NCBI GenBank assembly: GCA_021464415.1 | Contig: CM038468.1 | Span: 31,980,969-32,044,968, forward strand | DNA length: 64,000 nucleotides | Direction: 5' to 3' | Source of the DNA: Lonicera japonica | Lineage: Eukaryota; Streptophyta; Magnoliopsida; Dipsacales; Caprifoliaceae | Shown here: positions 11,112 through 20,914 of the stretch, piece by piece | Numbering within the stretch: the stretch's first letter is position 1 | How the letters are laid out: each line of letters starts with the position of its first letter | Position numbers and translations under genes: made by a program | Notes under the pieces: generated by a model | Database searches by the model: none | Seen by the model: only the letters and a program-made list of their open reading frames with translations | Told to the model about the DNA's origin: nothing

Positions 11112-11771
11112 CTATGAAGCACAGACGCGACACGCGATACGCGTTTTGACACGACACGTGACACTCGATTTTTTCAAAATGTAGGACACGACACGTAGGG
11201 GGGGACACGTTCTTAATTAATTAATTAATTAATGTTATATATATATGCAATAAACATTATAAATATTTAAGAATGCAATAAAATGAAAATATATTGTATT
11301 AATAGCCCAAATGGCAAATATTCAAAATATGATCGGTACGTTGTTCCATAATTAAAGCATCACAAAGATTGTTCCATAATTAAAGCATAAAAGAACATAT
11401 ATAATTACATAAACTAAGTTGTTCCATAGAATAATAGAAACCAAAAGGAGAATATATAAATAACAATCACTCATTCAACTCAGCATTAAGAGAGAAATGA
11501 TATTTGTTATGTTTGTTTTATTTTTAAGTTTTATTATTATTATTTTCACCCCATATTTGTAGTTATTTTGGACATTGACCCCTTTTTACGTGTCCTCAGC
11601 GTGTCCCCAGTGTGTCCCTAGTGTGTCCGCAGCGTGTTCGTGAAAAAATAAATTAATAAACAATTAGACACTCTCCGACACGCGTGTCCCTCACGTGTCC
11701 TAGCGTGTCTGCATGTCAGATACGTGTCGGGCAGGATACGCGCCCTCCGGGAAAGTGTCCGTGCATCATAG
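11112..11771. mobile_element. 660-bp non-autonomous TIR element, hAT-like by TSD
   Basis: It is flanked on both sides by the 8-bp direct repeat TTTAAATC (11104-11111 and 11772-11779). The ends are imperfect inverted repeats: CTATGAAGCACAGAC on the left and, reversed, CTATGATGCACGGAC on the right. Sub-terminal regions on both sides are rich in GTGTC/GACAC words (11130-11210 and 11590-11760), giving a fold-back character. The 8-bp TSD fits hAT; TIRs beginning CTATGA are unusual for hAT, so the superfamily is not certain. No coding capacity. Confidence 0.75.
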
Positions 11772-12961
11772 TTTAAATCTGAAACAATAACACCTAAAAT
11801 TCGATAAAGTATCATATGAACATGATCCAAATCAACTATTGACATGTTTAATAAAAAGATCAATTAAGAAATACAAAAGGGTCATAATCAGTGAATAGTA
11901 TAATCATTGATTTGTTTTACATAAAAGAAAATTTAAAAAAGGGTGTTAAATAAATATCCTTATACTTAACTTTTGTATCAAAATAGTAAATTACTTTACT
12001 AATTTTAAATTATAAAATTTATTTTCTATTCCAGAATATAACTAAATAAATTAATATTCTAAATGTATTAATTTGTAAGTTAAAGAGGAAAACATAATTA
12101 AATAAATTAATATTTTAAATATATTAAACTATGTGCCAATATTTACTATATGCCTACCTAAACGCATCAAGTAAAAAAATTACCACATTTCTTTAACCGG
12201 ATAATGGGTCAAACTTTTGACTTAGATATTATGATATTTCACATGTTGAGTTTTTTTCATTTTTTAACTCTTGTTTTATATATAAACTAAAATCTCACTT
12301 ACTTACTTTCCTGTTAGAATTATACCAAACCCTTCAGACCCATCTTCTCTCTCTTCCACGTTTTCTCTCTCAATTCAAAATTTTCAAACCGTAAAATAAT
12401 AAAAAAGAATTATACATCTACAAAATTATCAGACCCCTCTTCAAATTTGCAGACTCTAAAAAAATTTATCAAACCCTCTATCTTTTCTACATTTTATCTT
12501 TTAATAAAAAAATTCAAATTTCTAGACCTTAAAAGAAACAAAATTTTAAACCACTCTCTTTCTCTATTTAAATTATTAAATCTAAAAACCCTTTTGAAAA
12601 AAAATGAAATAAAAGAAAAATGGAAGAACCTATTATTGGCTGGATTTGGACCACGATTGACTCAAATAGTGGACTTACAGTGGCGCAGTGAGTGGTTGGA
12701 GGGGTTGGTTTCCATGGAGAATCGGAGATGGGAGAGAGAATGGAGACTGAGAGTGAAAAAGTTACAAAAAGTGAAAAAAGGATTATAGATGAAAGTAAAA
12801 AGTGGACCCAATATATAACAAAATGAATAAAAATAAAAGAATAAATAAAATAGAAGTAAAAAATTGGACCATTGGATTTGTGAGAAGCAATTGTGATCAT
12901 TAGATTATTAAAGTTAGTGGTCGTTGTCGATGAATAGTAAAACCTTGATTTGTATTATAGA

Positions 12962-13140
12962 TATGTGTGTGTATATCTATGTCAAGCCCACACAATCCGG
13001 CCCATTTGGAATCTAATTTATATACATATAATCACGCGATTACACACCACTCGTTTATCATTATCAAAAGCTTTGTTATCACGTCTTTTATCCATAATCT
13101 TTCCGTAACGTAATAATTCACATTTAAAGGGGGTTAACTA
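12962..13140 (-). mobile_element. Possible continuation of LTR-like sequence B
   Basis: Sequence resumes on the far side of the Helitron and ends where the remains of another Tat-like element begin. No terminal motif was recognised, so the assignment rests only on contiguity after removal of the Helitron. Confidence 0.35.
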
Positions 13141-13165
13141 GTGCATCATTGATACTTTACATTCA

Positions 13166-13318
13166 TTAAGCGCGACCGCGATCCACCCCATCCTCGCCAT
13201 ACCAATAAAGGTCAGCCCAGTCGTCGTGGTGAGGGCTACAACGGAGAACTCCCTGGGCATCGGTAAAGGTGACCTCCTCCTGGTCACCCTCTAGTCGGTT
13301 TGGCTGCATAGAATCCAT
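13166..13318 (-). CDS. Small acidic ORF (50 aa), probable antisense additional ORF or its first exon
   Basis: ATG at 13318 (minus) opens 50 codons ending TAA at 13166-13168. The product is rich in D, E, W and Y (EEVTFTDAQGVL, then HHDDWADLYWYGEDG). Upstream on the same strand are a CT-rich leader (13330-13435) and a clear TATATAA box (13456-13463), so a promoter-leader-ATG arrangement is visible. It lies antisense to the orientation of the neighbouring Tat-like LTR (15128), matching the place of antisense additional ORFs in Tat elements. No database family was recognised. It could be a complete microprotein or the first exon of a longer, now deleted gene. Confidence 0.45.
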   Translation of the reverse strand: MDSMQPNRLEGDQEEVTFTDAQGVLRCSPHHDDWADLYWYGEDGVDRGRA

Positions 13319-13455
13319 AGAGATATAGGAAATGACGAAGAGATGGTCGAAAATTTTGGAAAAGCGGCAGGGCTTCCGCGCTAGAGAGAAGAGAGAAAGA
13401 AAGCTAGAGATAGAAAGAGAAAGGAGAGAATAAGGTGGAATGAGCTCAGCAGATG

Positions 13456-13490
13456 GTTTATATACTAGGCACGTTTGTCGCGCGACAAAC
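13456..13490 (-). promoter_or_regulatory. TATA box with an adjacent perfect 18-bp CGCG palindrome
   Basis: TATATAA (13456-13463, minus) is preceded, 9 bp upstream on that strand, by the perfect palindrome GTTTGTCGCGCGACAAAC (13473-13490). A pyrimidine-rich leader and the 50-codon ORF follow. Related GTCGCGCGAC-like words recur ahead of the LTR TATA box at 15451, so the palindrome family belongs to this element. Confidence 0.55.
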
Positions 13491-14355
13491 AGCCTCTCAC
13501 CAAAGTGTCAGGTGACATTTTGCCCCTTCCCCTGATTTTTTGACCTTTGTCTCATTTTTCCTCCTACAGGGATATTCCGAAAAATAGTTGTCGAGATATT
13601 TGTATAAGTACCGCACACTAATGATGAATATCGCAAAAGATAACTTCCAAGTCATTTCTCCCAAAAATCGCGAGAGCAAAACTCATATGTTAAGGAATCT
13701 CTGATCTCTAGAAGACTGAGACCATCAATGAGAAAGAAAAGATGTCAAAAGGAAAGACGGGAATAGAAAAAATTGAAAGAGTAGAAAAGAGAAAACCCCG
13801 CACAAATGCCCAGAGCGAGCGAGAGAAACAGAAATGAAAAGAGTGATAGGGAAAGCCACACCAAAAGTGACAACTAGGCCAAACCGGCTCAGGACTTCGT
13901 TTTGGGTGAGTAAGGCTCCTGATCACGCCAAACGGGATAAAAGACTCTTGGTCAAAAATAGAGAAGGCCAGGAAAAGTCTTATCCGAAAGAGGGAGAAAT
14001 AAGGGCATCGAAAAACAGAAAGCGATGTGGGCCTACAAAATGGAAAAAATGAAGACTAAAGAGATCAGAGACTTCCTTTTCAAATAAATTTTCTTTTCAG
14101 CACGATACAGAGGAAATAACTTGGAAATAAGTCTTTGAATCATTGCCCTGCGAAAAAAGAATAAGAGATCCAGAAAACTGTTTTCTAAGGGAAGTATCCT
14201 TGCTCGAGAAAACAAATAAGAGTAAAATTTCAGAAATATCCAAGGAGATAGAGAACATATTGATAAAATTAAAAACTCCCGATGAGTTCCATTCACCCGC
14301 ATAATTTCTCTCTTTCACTCTAGCAGTCAAAGAAAGATACCAGTTTTTTTTAGAC
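13491..14355. other. Purine-rich non-coding part of the Tat-like element
   Basis: The plus strand is strongly A/G-rich between 13720 and 14320 (GAAAAGA, AGAGAAA words). Short frames on both strands are interrupted repeatedly and show no domain. It is probably untranslated sequence between the antisense ORF and the minisatellite; a decayed Lys-rich coding region cannot be excluded. Confidence 0.4.
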
Positions 14356-14359
14356 CAAG

Positions 14360-15055
14360 CCCTCCTAGAGGCAAATCACAAGCCCTCCTAGAGGCAAAAC
14401 ACAAACACAAGCCCTCGCCAGAGGCAAAAATACTTACAAAAGCCCTCCCTAGAGGCAATTCCCATCATTTTACAGGTACAAGTCCTCCCAGAGAGGCAAA
14501 ATTGAGCAATGGTAGTCCTCCCACATGAGGCGAGAAGACCAAAGCCTTACCAGAGAAACAAGTGGAGCAATGGTAGTCCTCCCACATGAGGCGAGAAGAT
14601 CAAAATCCTCCCAGAGAGGCAAAATGGAGCAATGATAGTCCTCCCACATGAGGCGAGAGGATCAAAGCCCTCCTAGAGAGGCAAGTGGAGCAATGGAAGT
14701 CCCCCCACATGAGACGAGAAGATAAAAGCCCTCCCAGAGAGGCAAGTGGAGCAATGGTAGTCCTCCCACATGAGGCGAGAAGATCAAAAGTTCTCCCAGA
14801 GAGGCAAAGTGGAGCAATGGTAGTCCTCCCACATGAGGCGAGAAGATCAACATCCTCCCAGAGAGGCAAAGTTTAGCAATGGTAGTCCTCCCACATGAGG
14901 CGAGAAGATCAAAGCCCTCCCAGAGAGGCAAGTGGAGCAATGGTAGTCCTCCCTCATAAAACGAGAAGATCAACGTCCTCCCAGAGAGGCAAAGTGGAGC
15001 AATGGTAGTCCTCCCACATGAGGCGAGAAGATCAAAGCCTTCCCATCTGAGGCAC
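14360..15055 (+). repeat. Minisatellite, about nine 61-63-bp units plus shorter units
   Basis: The phrase GGTAGTCCTCCCACATGAGG starts at 14511, 14572, 14634, 14695, 14756, 14819, 14881, 14942 and 15004, so the period is 61-63 bp. Four shorter units (AAGCCCTCCTAGAGGCAAA type) precede it at 14360-14460. Each unit holds two small CCTC/GAGG inverted repeats. It lies directly upstream of the LTR starting near 15128, the usual place for tandem repeats in the 3' untranslated region of Tat/Ogre elements. Long minus-strand ORFs across it are by-products of the repeat. Confidence 0.9.
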
Positions 15056-15127
15056 GGGAGCCATGGATCACGGTCTCTTCCAGTCTCCTCAATTCCTTGC
15101 AAGCAAGAAGCTTGAGTTGAGAGGGTT

Positions 15128-16490
15128 TGTAGATACCCCAATCCGTGACCCCCGCAAGAACCCTAACGACTATCAAAAAGTACAGTTTTTGGAGTTTAGG
15201 CTCCACTCGAGCACCCAAAACTGCCCCGAAAGGTTTTGTTGACCAAACAAACCTGTTTCTAAGGGGGATTATCTCGCGACAATCTCTCTTATATCGCGCA
15301 ACAAGTTTCCTGAACACAGACCAACCACTTTCTGACAAATCAGTTTATCAGAATGGTCACTTCAGCCGTTTGACGCATGACATTGTCATAAATGTAGCGC
15401 GACACTTGACCTTTCTGGAGAAATGTCACGCGACAATCCCTCCCTAGCACTATAAATAAGCCAACACCCCCAAGGGTTCAAGGGGCAGCACTTTGGGATC
15501 TGAGAATTCTATTATCTCATCTAATTTTCTGGTTTTTTATTAAGTATATTCTACGATCGTCTTATTTTTGAAGAATTATCGAATCTATTATTGACACTCG
15601 GCGTGTCTCACTTCTGGAATCGAATTCTCGGAAATATCTGAAGAGGGAAAAGCTTATTATCGCTGGAGATCTCTCTGCCGTATTATATTTTCTCTCTTAT
15701 TATTATTATTCTCGTTGGGAAGGTAAAGAAACTCTCTTCTAGTATTTAAAATTAGATATATGTGTACTTGTTATATTTCTGTTATTCCATCCACGTTTTA
15801 TTTGAATAAACTTATTGTCAAGTTACAAAACAGACTACCGTTTTAAAAACAAAAACCCTAATAAAATCATTTGCAAAACCAGAAAAGTAAGAACCTTGTC
15901 GCCGGATAAAACTAGGTTTTCAAAACCCGGACCGATGAAACTTACTTAGGAATTAAATTCAGGCATGCCTCGTCTTCCCCATAGAGTACGACGTATCTGA
16001 TAAAACTCACCTCAAAGAGTTCTAAATTTCATATTAAATTAGTTCCGATACAAGATTCGGACTTTCCCAAAATAATCAACACGAGAAGACTGACATTATT
16101 ATCTGAGGAAATAATACTGGAAAACTCTCTCTTTCAAAACAAAAGCTTTGTCATTTGTATTTACATCTTTCAAAAACAAAGAAACATCGGATCCCGGAAC
16201 ACAAATGTTTTTATCCCTTTCCCTGTTTTCCCCAAAATCAGGGTTTTCATTTGGGAACTAGTTGACTGTCAGTAAAAACATCCAATTTTTTCAACATAAA
16301 ATAAACATATGAAGACCACTAAACACCAAAAGGGCGGAATGGGTGCTTAATACCTTCCCAAATCGTAACATAGTTCCCGAACCCTATAAAATCCTGGTTT
16401 CGTAGACAACTGTGTAGAGAAAGGCTTATCTGTAGCCTTTCTTCTTACACACCTTTTTTGTCCGTTTTCTCGTAAAACGTACTGGCGACT
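15128..16490 (+). mobile_element. LTR of a Tat-like gypsy element (ends approximate)
   Basis: The start TGTAGATACCCC follows a purine run (GAGTTGAGAGGG, 15114-15125) that could be a polypurine tract. Inside are GTCGCGCGAC-like words (15273, 15294, 15394, 15424), a TATAAATA box (15451-15458) and, near the end, an AATACCTTCCC...CGAACCC stretch seen at the end of Tat/Ogre LTRs. TGGCGACTCTG at 16493 resembles the start of the primer binding site of that group. An LTR both preceded by 3'-type minisatellite sequence and followed by a PBS suggests an internal LTR of a recombined array, or juxtaposed fragments. Confidence 0.55.
15451..15458 (+). promoter_or_regulatory. TATA box of the Tat-like LTR
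   Basis: TATAAATA, preceded at 15424-15435 by the near-palindrome TGTCACGCGACA and at 15273-15400 by three further CGCG-centred words. The transcription start is expected about 30 bp downstream. Confidence 0.55.
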
Positions 16491-16492
16491 CT

Positions 16493-16503
16493 GAAAAATG
16501 AAC
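16493..16503 (+). other. Truncated primer binding site, TGGCGACTC type
   Basis: TGGCGACTCTG matches the beginning of the PBS usual in Tat/Ogre elements. The continuation expected for a full-length site is replaced by an A-rich sequence, so it is truncated or diverged. Confidence 0.45.
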
Positions 16504-17612
16504 CTTTTTGCATATAGAGATAGATAAATAAGAACCCCCAAAACTCATTTATAAGCAAATGGAACAATAGAATCCTTTCCGATATTTCAGACTCCCAAAT
16601 TAGAGGCTGAGACCCTGGGGTCACATTTGTGGATTCTCACAAGATCAATCAAGCCCATTTAAAATATGTATAAACTATATGTAGTATATACTATAACACA
16701 GCAATTTGTAATCAAAACTAAACAAGATTTTGAAGACTGCAAAATAGCCTAAAATTTTTGTAAAAAGAAGAAGAAGTTAAAACTATGAACTGTCACAAGC
16801 CTTTTGGAATGTAGTTACTTGAATATTACTCATTTAAGTCTATACGAGCTAGTCTAAACTCAAGCCCGAAACCTGCGAGAAAATATGGACTAAGTTTGAA
16901 TATAAAATGTGTATTTTATATCAGACCAAGTTTAGATTAGTCAAATAGAATGAATATTTTAGAGAGAGAGTTGAGAGAATGAATTATTATATTCTTCTCA
17001 CCTTTTAGAGGAATTTATATAAGAGAATTATACAAGATAATTACATAATATCCTCTCTACGACATTTACTCCTTAATATATGTTTTCCTAATATAGACTC
17101 ACGTTAACAAGACTCAAGCCTGACTTATATAGTCCAGTAAACTGTTCAATAGTTACAATTTTTTTAATCATTTTCTACTTTCTTTTAATCCATTAATAAT
17201 AAAAGAAAAGGTAAGAAATTGTTTTATGAACCTATGGGTAGAACTCGCCCTAAAAAAATCAGCTTGCAAGAGAAGGTGCCCATAGACTTTATAAACTACT
17301 CCCAAGTTTACTATTTTTTCCATGTGAAACTATTTAAATTTATAACATTCTATTACGCTATCGTAGCCCATTGTGGTTTGGCGGCTTCATTCTTCATATT
17401 CTCAAAAATTAGTGCATTCTTTAGATTCTCTAAGGAGCGATGCATTCTAAAGGTATATATAATTAATAAAATTAGTGCATACTTGATTTTCATTTTTTTT
17501 TTTGAAGAATGCACTTTTTTTTCCCTGGTTTTGCTCGTGCTTTCCTTTTTGCCTTCCATGGGGCAAAAGCAAAAGAGATTGATTTTTCTTGAAGTATATA
17601 CATTCATATGAA
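16504..17612. other. AT-rich stretch without a supported gene
   Basis: 16504-16650 may still belong to the leader of the Tat-like element. The rest holds a GA-repeat patch (16961-16981) and small frames (for example 17219-17611) rich in Phe and Ile without recognisable domains. No TIRs or TSDs were found to delimit an element. Confidence 0.4.
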
Positions 17613-17975
17613 TAAGGCCAGTCCTTGAGTTTTAAGAGACTCTAGGCGGAAAAAAAAATCGGGATCTTTTTATATTTTTTTATAGTCGCGTAATATAAGT
17701 ATACTAATAAACTCGCAACAAAAAAAATAAATTTACCACAAACCAGATAACTAAAAGATATAGAGAAATTAGAGACGTGTTAAATAATATGAAACCTTTG
17801 TATAAAACAACCAGGAAAAAAGAATTAATTGAAGACCTTGTTAAAGAAAGCTAATAAAGAATTTTTTGAAAAATTTAAGTTAGAAATAATTGGTACCTTA
17901 AGGCACCTTAGGCATTTAAAAGGAGATTAAGATAGGCTTATTAAGTATTTAAGAGATTAATATGGTCCTGCCAGG

Positions 17976-19674
17976 TGATAAACGCATAATATTGTCATGT
18001 CTAAGCTCCTTCCCGGAGTCGCTTGACGCGTTTGTTGCTTTAATTCTGCCTAATTATCCACTTATCTCGAGATTAGTACCTTAGCGAGTGTTGTATCTAA
18101 CATGGCCCAAATTGGTGTGTATTTTGTAGTATTCCATGTGTTTGTAGGATTGGGATACAATGGCATTGCATGAAGTGATCAAGAGCAAGCTTGGAGGCTT
18201 GCAAAGTGCTGAGTGAAGAAATTCCAGAACCATGATCGATCATGGGCATAACCATGATCGATCATAGGCATGTCCATGATCGATCATGGGCATAACCATG
18301 ATTGATCATGGAACCATTTTTTCTGGCAGAACACTTCCATGATCGATCATGGGCATAACCATGATCGATCATGGCCCTGACAACTTGTCCATTTCACACC
18401 CAAAATGGGCTATTTTAGTGGTTCAAGCTATTTTAGATATTTAGTTAGATATTTTGCAACCTTTTAATATATATTATTTTCTCTTAGCTTCTTGGCTAAG
18501 ATATCTAGTTTTTTTACACTTAGAGTTCTAGAGAGAGGAGAGAGCTCATTGTGGTGTTGTTCTTCATTTCTCTTGTAAGTTTTTAATTTGTAAGAATGAT
18601 TTCTTCTTCTATAATATTTGTTCTTGCATCTATTATGGAGTAGTCTATTACTAAGGTTACGGAGGTTGTTTGCGATATGATTTTTGGTGATTAATGGCTC
18701 AATCCATGTTTAAGGTTTGATAAATATGTGTGAATCCTCTTCTTTTTCATTATATCTTCCATTATTTCAAGCTTTCTAGGTATTTTCATATTAAGTTAAG
18801 ACTTTATATGCCTTGTATATTTAGTTCTTGGTTGTTAATGAACATAAAACATATTTATATGGTTCTAGAAAGCTTGTAGTCTTTTTCCCCCATCCATGGA
18901 GCTTTTTCCCTCTTCATAGAATTTATGAATAGTTCTCAAAACTCCATAGATGGATTATAAATTTGTTTAGCTTATCTTTGATTCATTTATTGATATATTG
19001 AGTGCTTCTTACACTTTGTGTGATACTTAGACTCTTTATTTTCTACCATAAGTGATAAACGATGAGTTGACGAATTTATCCCATAAACTTCATTCCGTTC
19101 CATTGTTAGGATTCACTTTCTAATTTTCATTCTTTAAATCATGAGATTACCACACTTGCTTAATGTTAAATCTTTTTATGATGAGTTTGTCATATCTATC
19201 TCGGATTAGCTTCATCGGAAATGGGTTGCCTTGCTTCACACCCGTAGCTAAGAGGTAGGAATGATAACCTCGTCTTTGGTGGAATGTCGTTTGTCTCTCT
19301 CTTGATATAGCTTTAATTCGGGAATGAGTCGCCTAGCGTCGCACCCTTTGCTATTGAGAGATACACCAACATTCTCCATTTCTCGAGAATCCTTGTGTTG
19401 TAATCTTAGTATGAGCTAATGATCATCGTTTCTTAAATCGTAACTAATCTCCACCTACCTTAGTGCTTTCTTATTAATTTTCGCAACTGTTTTACATTTA
19501 CGTTGTTTCACAACAAATCCAACTCACACAAAATCTGAAAACCACTTAATCCGTAATCCATTCCATTCCTTTTCACTTATCCATGTGGTTCGACACTCGG
19601 ACTTCCGAGACTATATTACAACTTGACGTGCCTACACTTGGGCTATATCGCAACGCGCTATTTAAGCGGCGTCA
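17976..19674 (+). repeat. LTR1 (5' LTR) of the Athila-like element
   Basis: Starts TGATAAACGCATAATATTG and ends GGCGTCA. It carries six palindromes (18230-18374), an AT-rich TATA-like stretch TTTAATATATATTATTTT (about 18464-18481) and a small inverted repeat CTTAGC...GCTAAG (18483-18500). Derived bases: C at 18009, T at 19375, A at 19583, A at 19634. Confidence 0.93.
18230..18374. promoter_or_regulatory. Six-copy array of CCATGATCGATCATGG palindromes, 22-bp spacing
   Basis: Copies start at 18230, 18252, 18274, 18296, 18337 and 18359. Four are perfect; 18252 and 18296 have one change each. Spacing is 22 bp except one 41-bp step. The array lies 90-235 bp upstream of the TATA-like stretch, that is in the U3 part. 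Identical arrays occur in LTR2 and LTR3, and a five-copy version at 60298-60415. Confidence 0.7.
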
Positions 19675-19680
19675 AGTTTT

Positions 19681-19699
19681 TGGCGCCGTTGCCGGGGAT
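19681..19699 (+). other. Primer binding site for tRNA-Asp, copy 1
   Basis: TGGCGCCGTTGCCGGGGAT is complementary to the 3' end, including CCA, of plant tRNA-Asp, the primer typical of Athila elements. It lies 6 bp after the LTR end. Confidence 0.88.
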
Positions 19700-20900
19700 A
19701 AGGCAAAAGGCGGATTACGGGTTTTGTATAAAACCTTTCTGTAAGTATCTCTCTTTTTAATTAATTTTTACAAGTTTGATGGAGAAGGCCCATTTCATGG
19801 AATTTAAGGTCAATTGAAACCTCTCCACATTTTTTCCGTTCTCTTAACATTGAGGACAATGTTTGCTTCAAGTTGGGGGGTATGTGTTTCAATTGTGTAT
19901 TTCCATATGTGTTTTGAGCTTGTGTTCTAATTTTTTTTGTGAAGTTTGAAAATTGATGAATGATTGAGTTTTTGTTCAAATGAAGACTATTGTTTCATTA
20001 GCGTTTGGCATGAATTCTTTGATTTAGATAGGAATTTGAATGATAAACTAAATTGCCTTGCTCTGCTTAGTCTCATATCCCGTTATATTCTCCTGTTCCA
20101 CATGCTAGATTGCTTCGGTTGTTTCCAATTCAATAATAACACTTAGATTTATTTTCATTGAGAGAAGATAATTTTTTGTCCAAAAATGATGGAAGCTCTT
20201 TCGAAAAGATCCTCCAATGAGAGGACAATAGCATAGAACTTTGATAACTTGGATGACTTTTATCCTAATATTGACTTAAAGCTTCACTTGACTAAATCTT
20301 AAGTCTCTTTGTCTAATATTATGGATGGGTATAGGTTACCATATGGGAAAGGGTGAATAGCTTCCTTCTAGCTCCAATGAATGAGCAGTAATGAGAAAAT
20401 TTGATAAGTGAGACCGCTGCCCCCCATAGAGATGAAAACCACCCTGATCTAATTTAGCATATATTCCAAGTAAAAGATAAAGAAAGTGCTTAGAATTGAC
20501 AAATCTCGGAGCTTTTGTTTTTGAAAAAGTTCTCTCTTCCTTCTCGAATGACTATGACTCTTTGTGTTCATATTGAATTGCTTGAATCAAAGTCTAGTAT
20601 GTGAGCATTGGAGAATATGGGATTGTGTTCTAAAGGAGATAGGCGAATTAGATGATCATTCAAAAATCCATCATTCTGGAAAAATTGATAGTAATGCCTC
20701 TTGCTTTGCAAATTGAAACTTGAATCTTCATTCTCATCATTCATCATGATCAAACTTCTAATGTTTGTAGGTATCATTTCTGAAAACCTTCACGAGATGC
20801 AACTCGTCTTCTTTGGAAACTTAGAAATTAACAATTTTTTGTTTAGTTTATTAATTTTTGTAATTATAATTTTTGTCTTGCTAAGGGACTAGCAAGAGAT

Positions 20901-20914
20901 AAGTTGAGGGGAGT
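20901..20914 (+). other. Polypurine tract, copy 1
   Basis: AAGTTGAGGGGAGT immediately precedes the TGAT start of LTR2, as expected for the plus-strand primer. Confidence 0.8.

Larger units (their letters stand above)
10555..12961 (-). mobile_element. Non-autonomous Helitron
   Basis: On the minus strand the element begins TCTATAATACAAATCAAGG (from 12961) after host A, and ends CCCTAG (at 10555) before host T. A perfect 7-bp-arm hairpin (10567-10582) lies just before the end. These are the three known Helitron signatures: 5' TC, 3' hairpin followed by CTRR, and insertion between A and T. The length of 2407 bp includes a 660-bp TIR element (11112-11771). No Rep/helicase coding sequence is visible; the interior is AT-rich. 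A less AT-rich patch at 12620-12780 might be captured host sequence but was not identified. It interrupts LTR-like sequence B. Confidence 0.75.
19675..20914 (+). mobile_element. First internal region of the Athila-like element
   Basis: 1240 bp. PBS at 19681, the conserved CATTGAGGACAATG (19848-19861) followed by AGTTGGGGGG, and near the end AAGGGACTAGCAA and the polypurine tract. These last motifs normally lie downstream of pol, so the whole coding region has been deleted. Short ORFs (for example 19761-19979) have no domain. Confidence 0.85.

Noticed and set aside
12447..12900. ORFs of 113 and 110 aa on opposite strands
   Set aside because: Lys/Phe/Leu-rich low-complexity frames in AT-rich Helitron sequence without a domain.
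14600..15141. Long minus-strand ORFs with repeated LLASCGRTTIAPL-type peptides
   Set aside because: They follow exactly the 61-63-bp minisatellite; unit lengths not divisible by three and lack of a domain or stable start show an ORF by-product of the repeat.
18230..18374. Regularly spaced repeats as a possible CRISPR array
   Set aside because: The repeats are 16-bp palindromes with near-identical 6-bp spacers inside an LTR, in a plant genome without cas genes.
19681..19699. tRNA-Asp gene
   Set aside because: Only 19 nt complementary to the tRNA 3' end directly after an LTR; it is a primer binding site.
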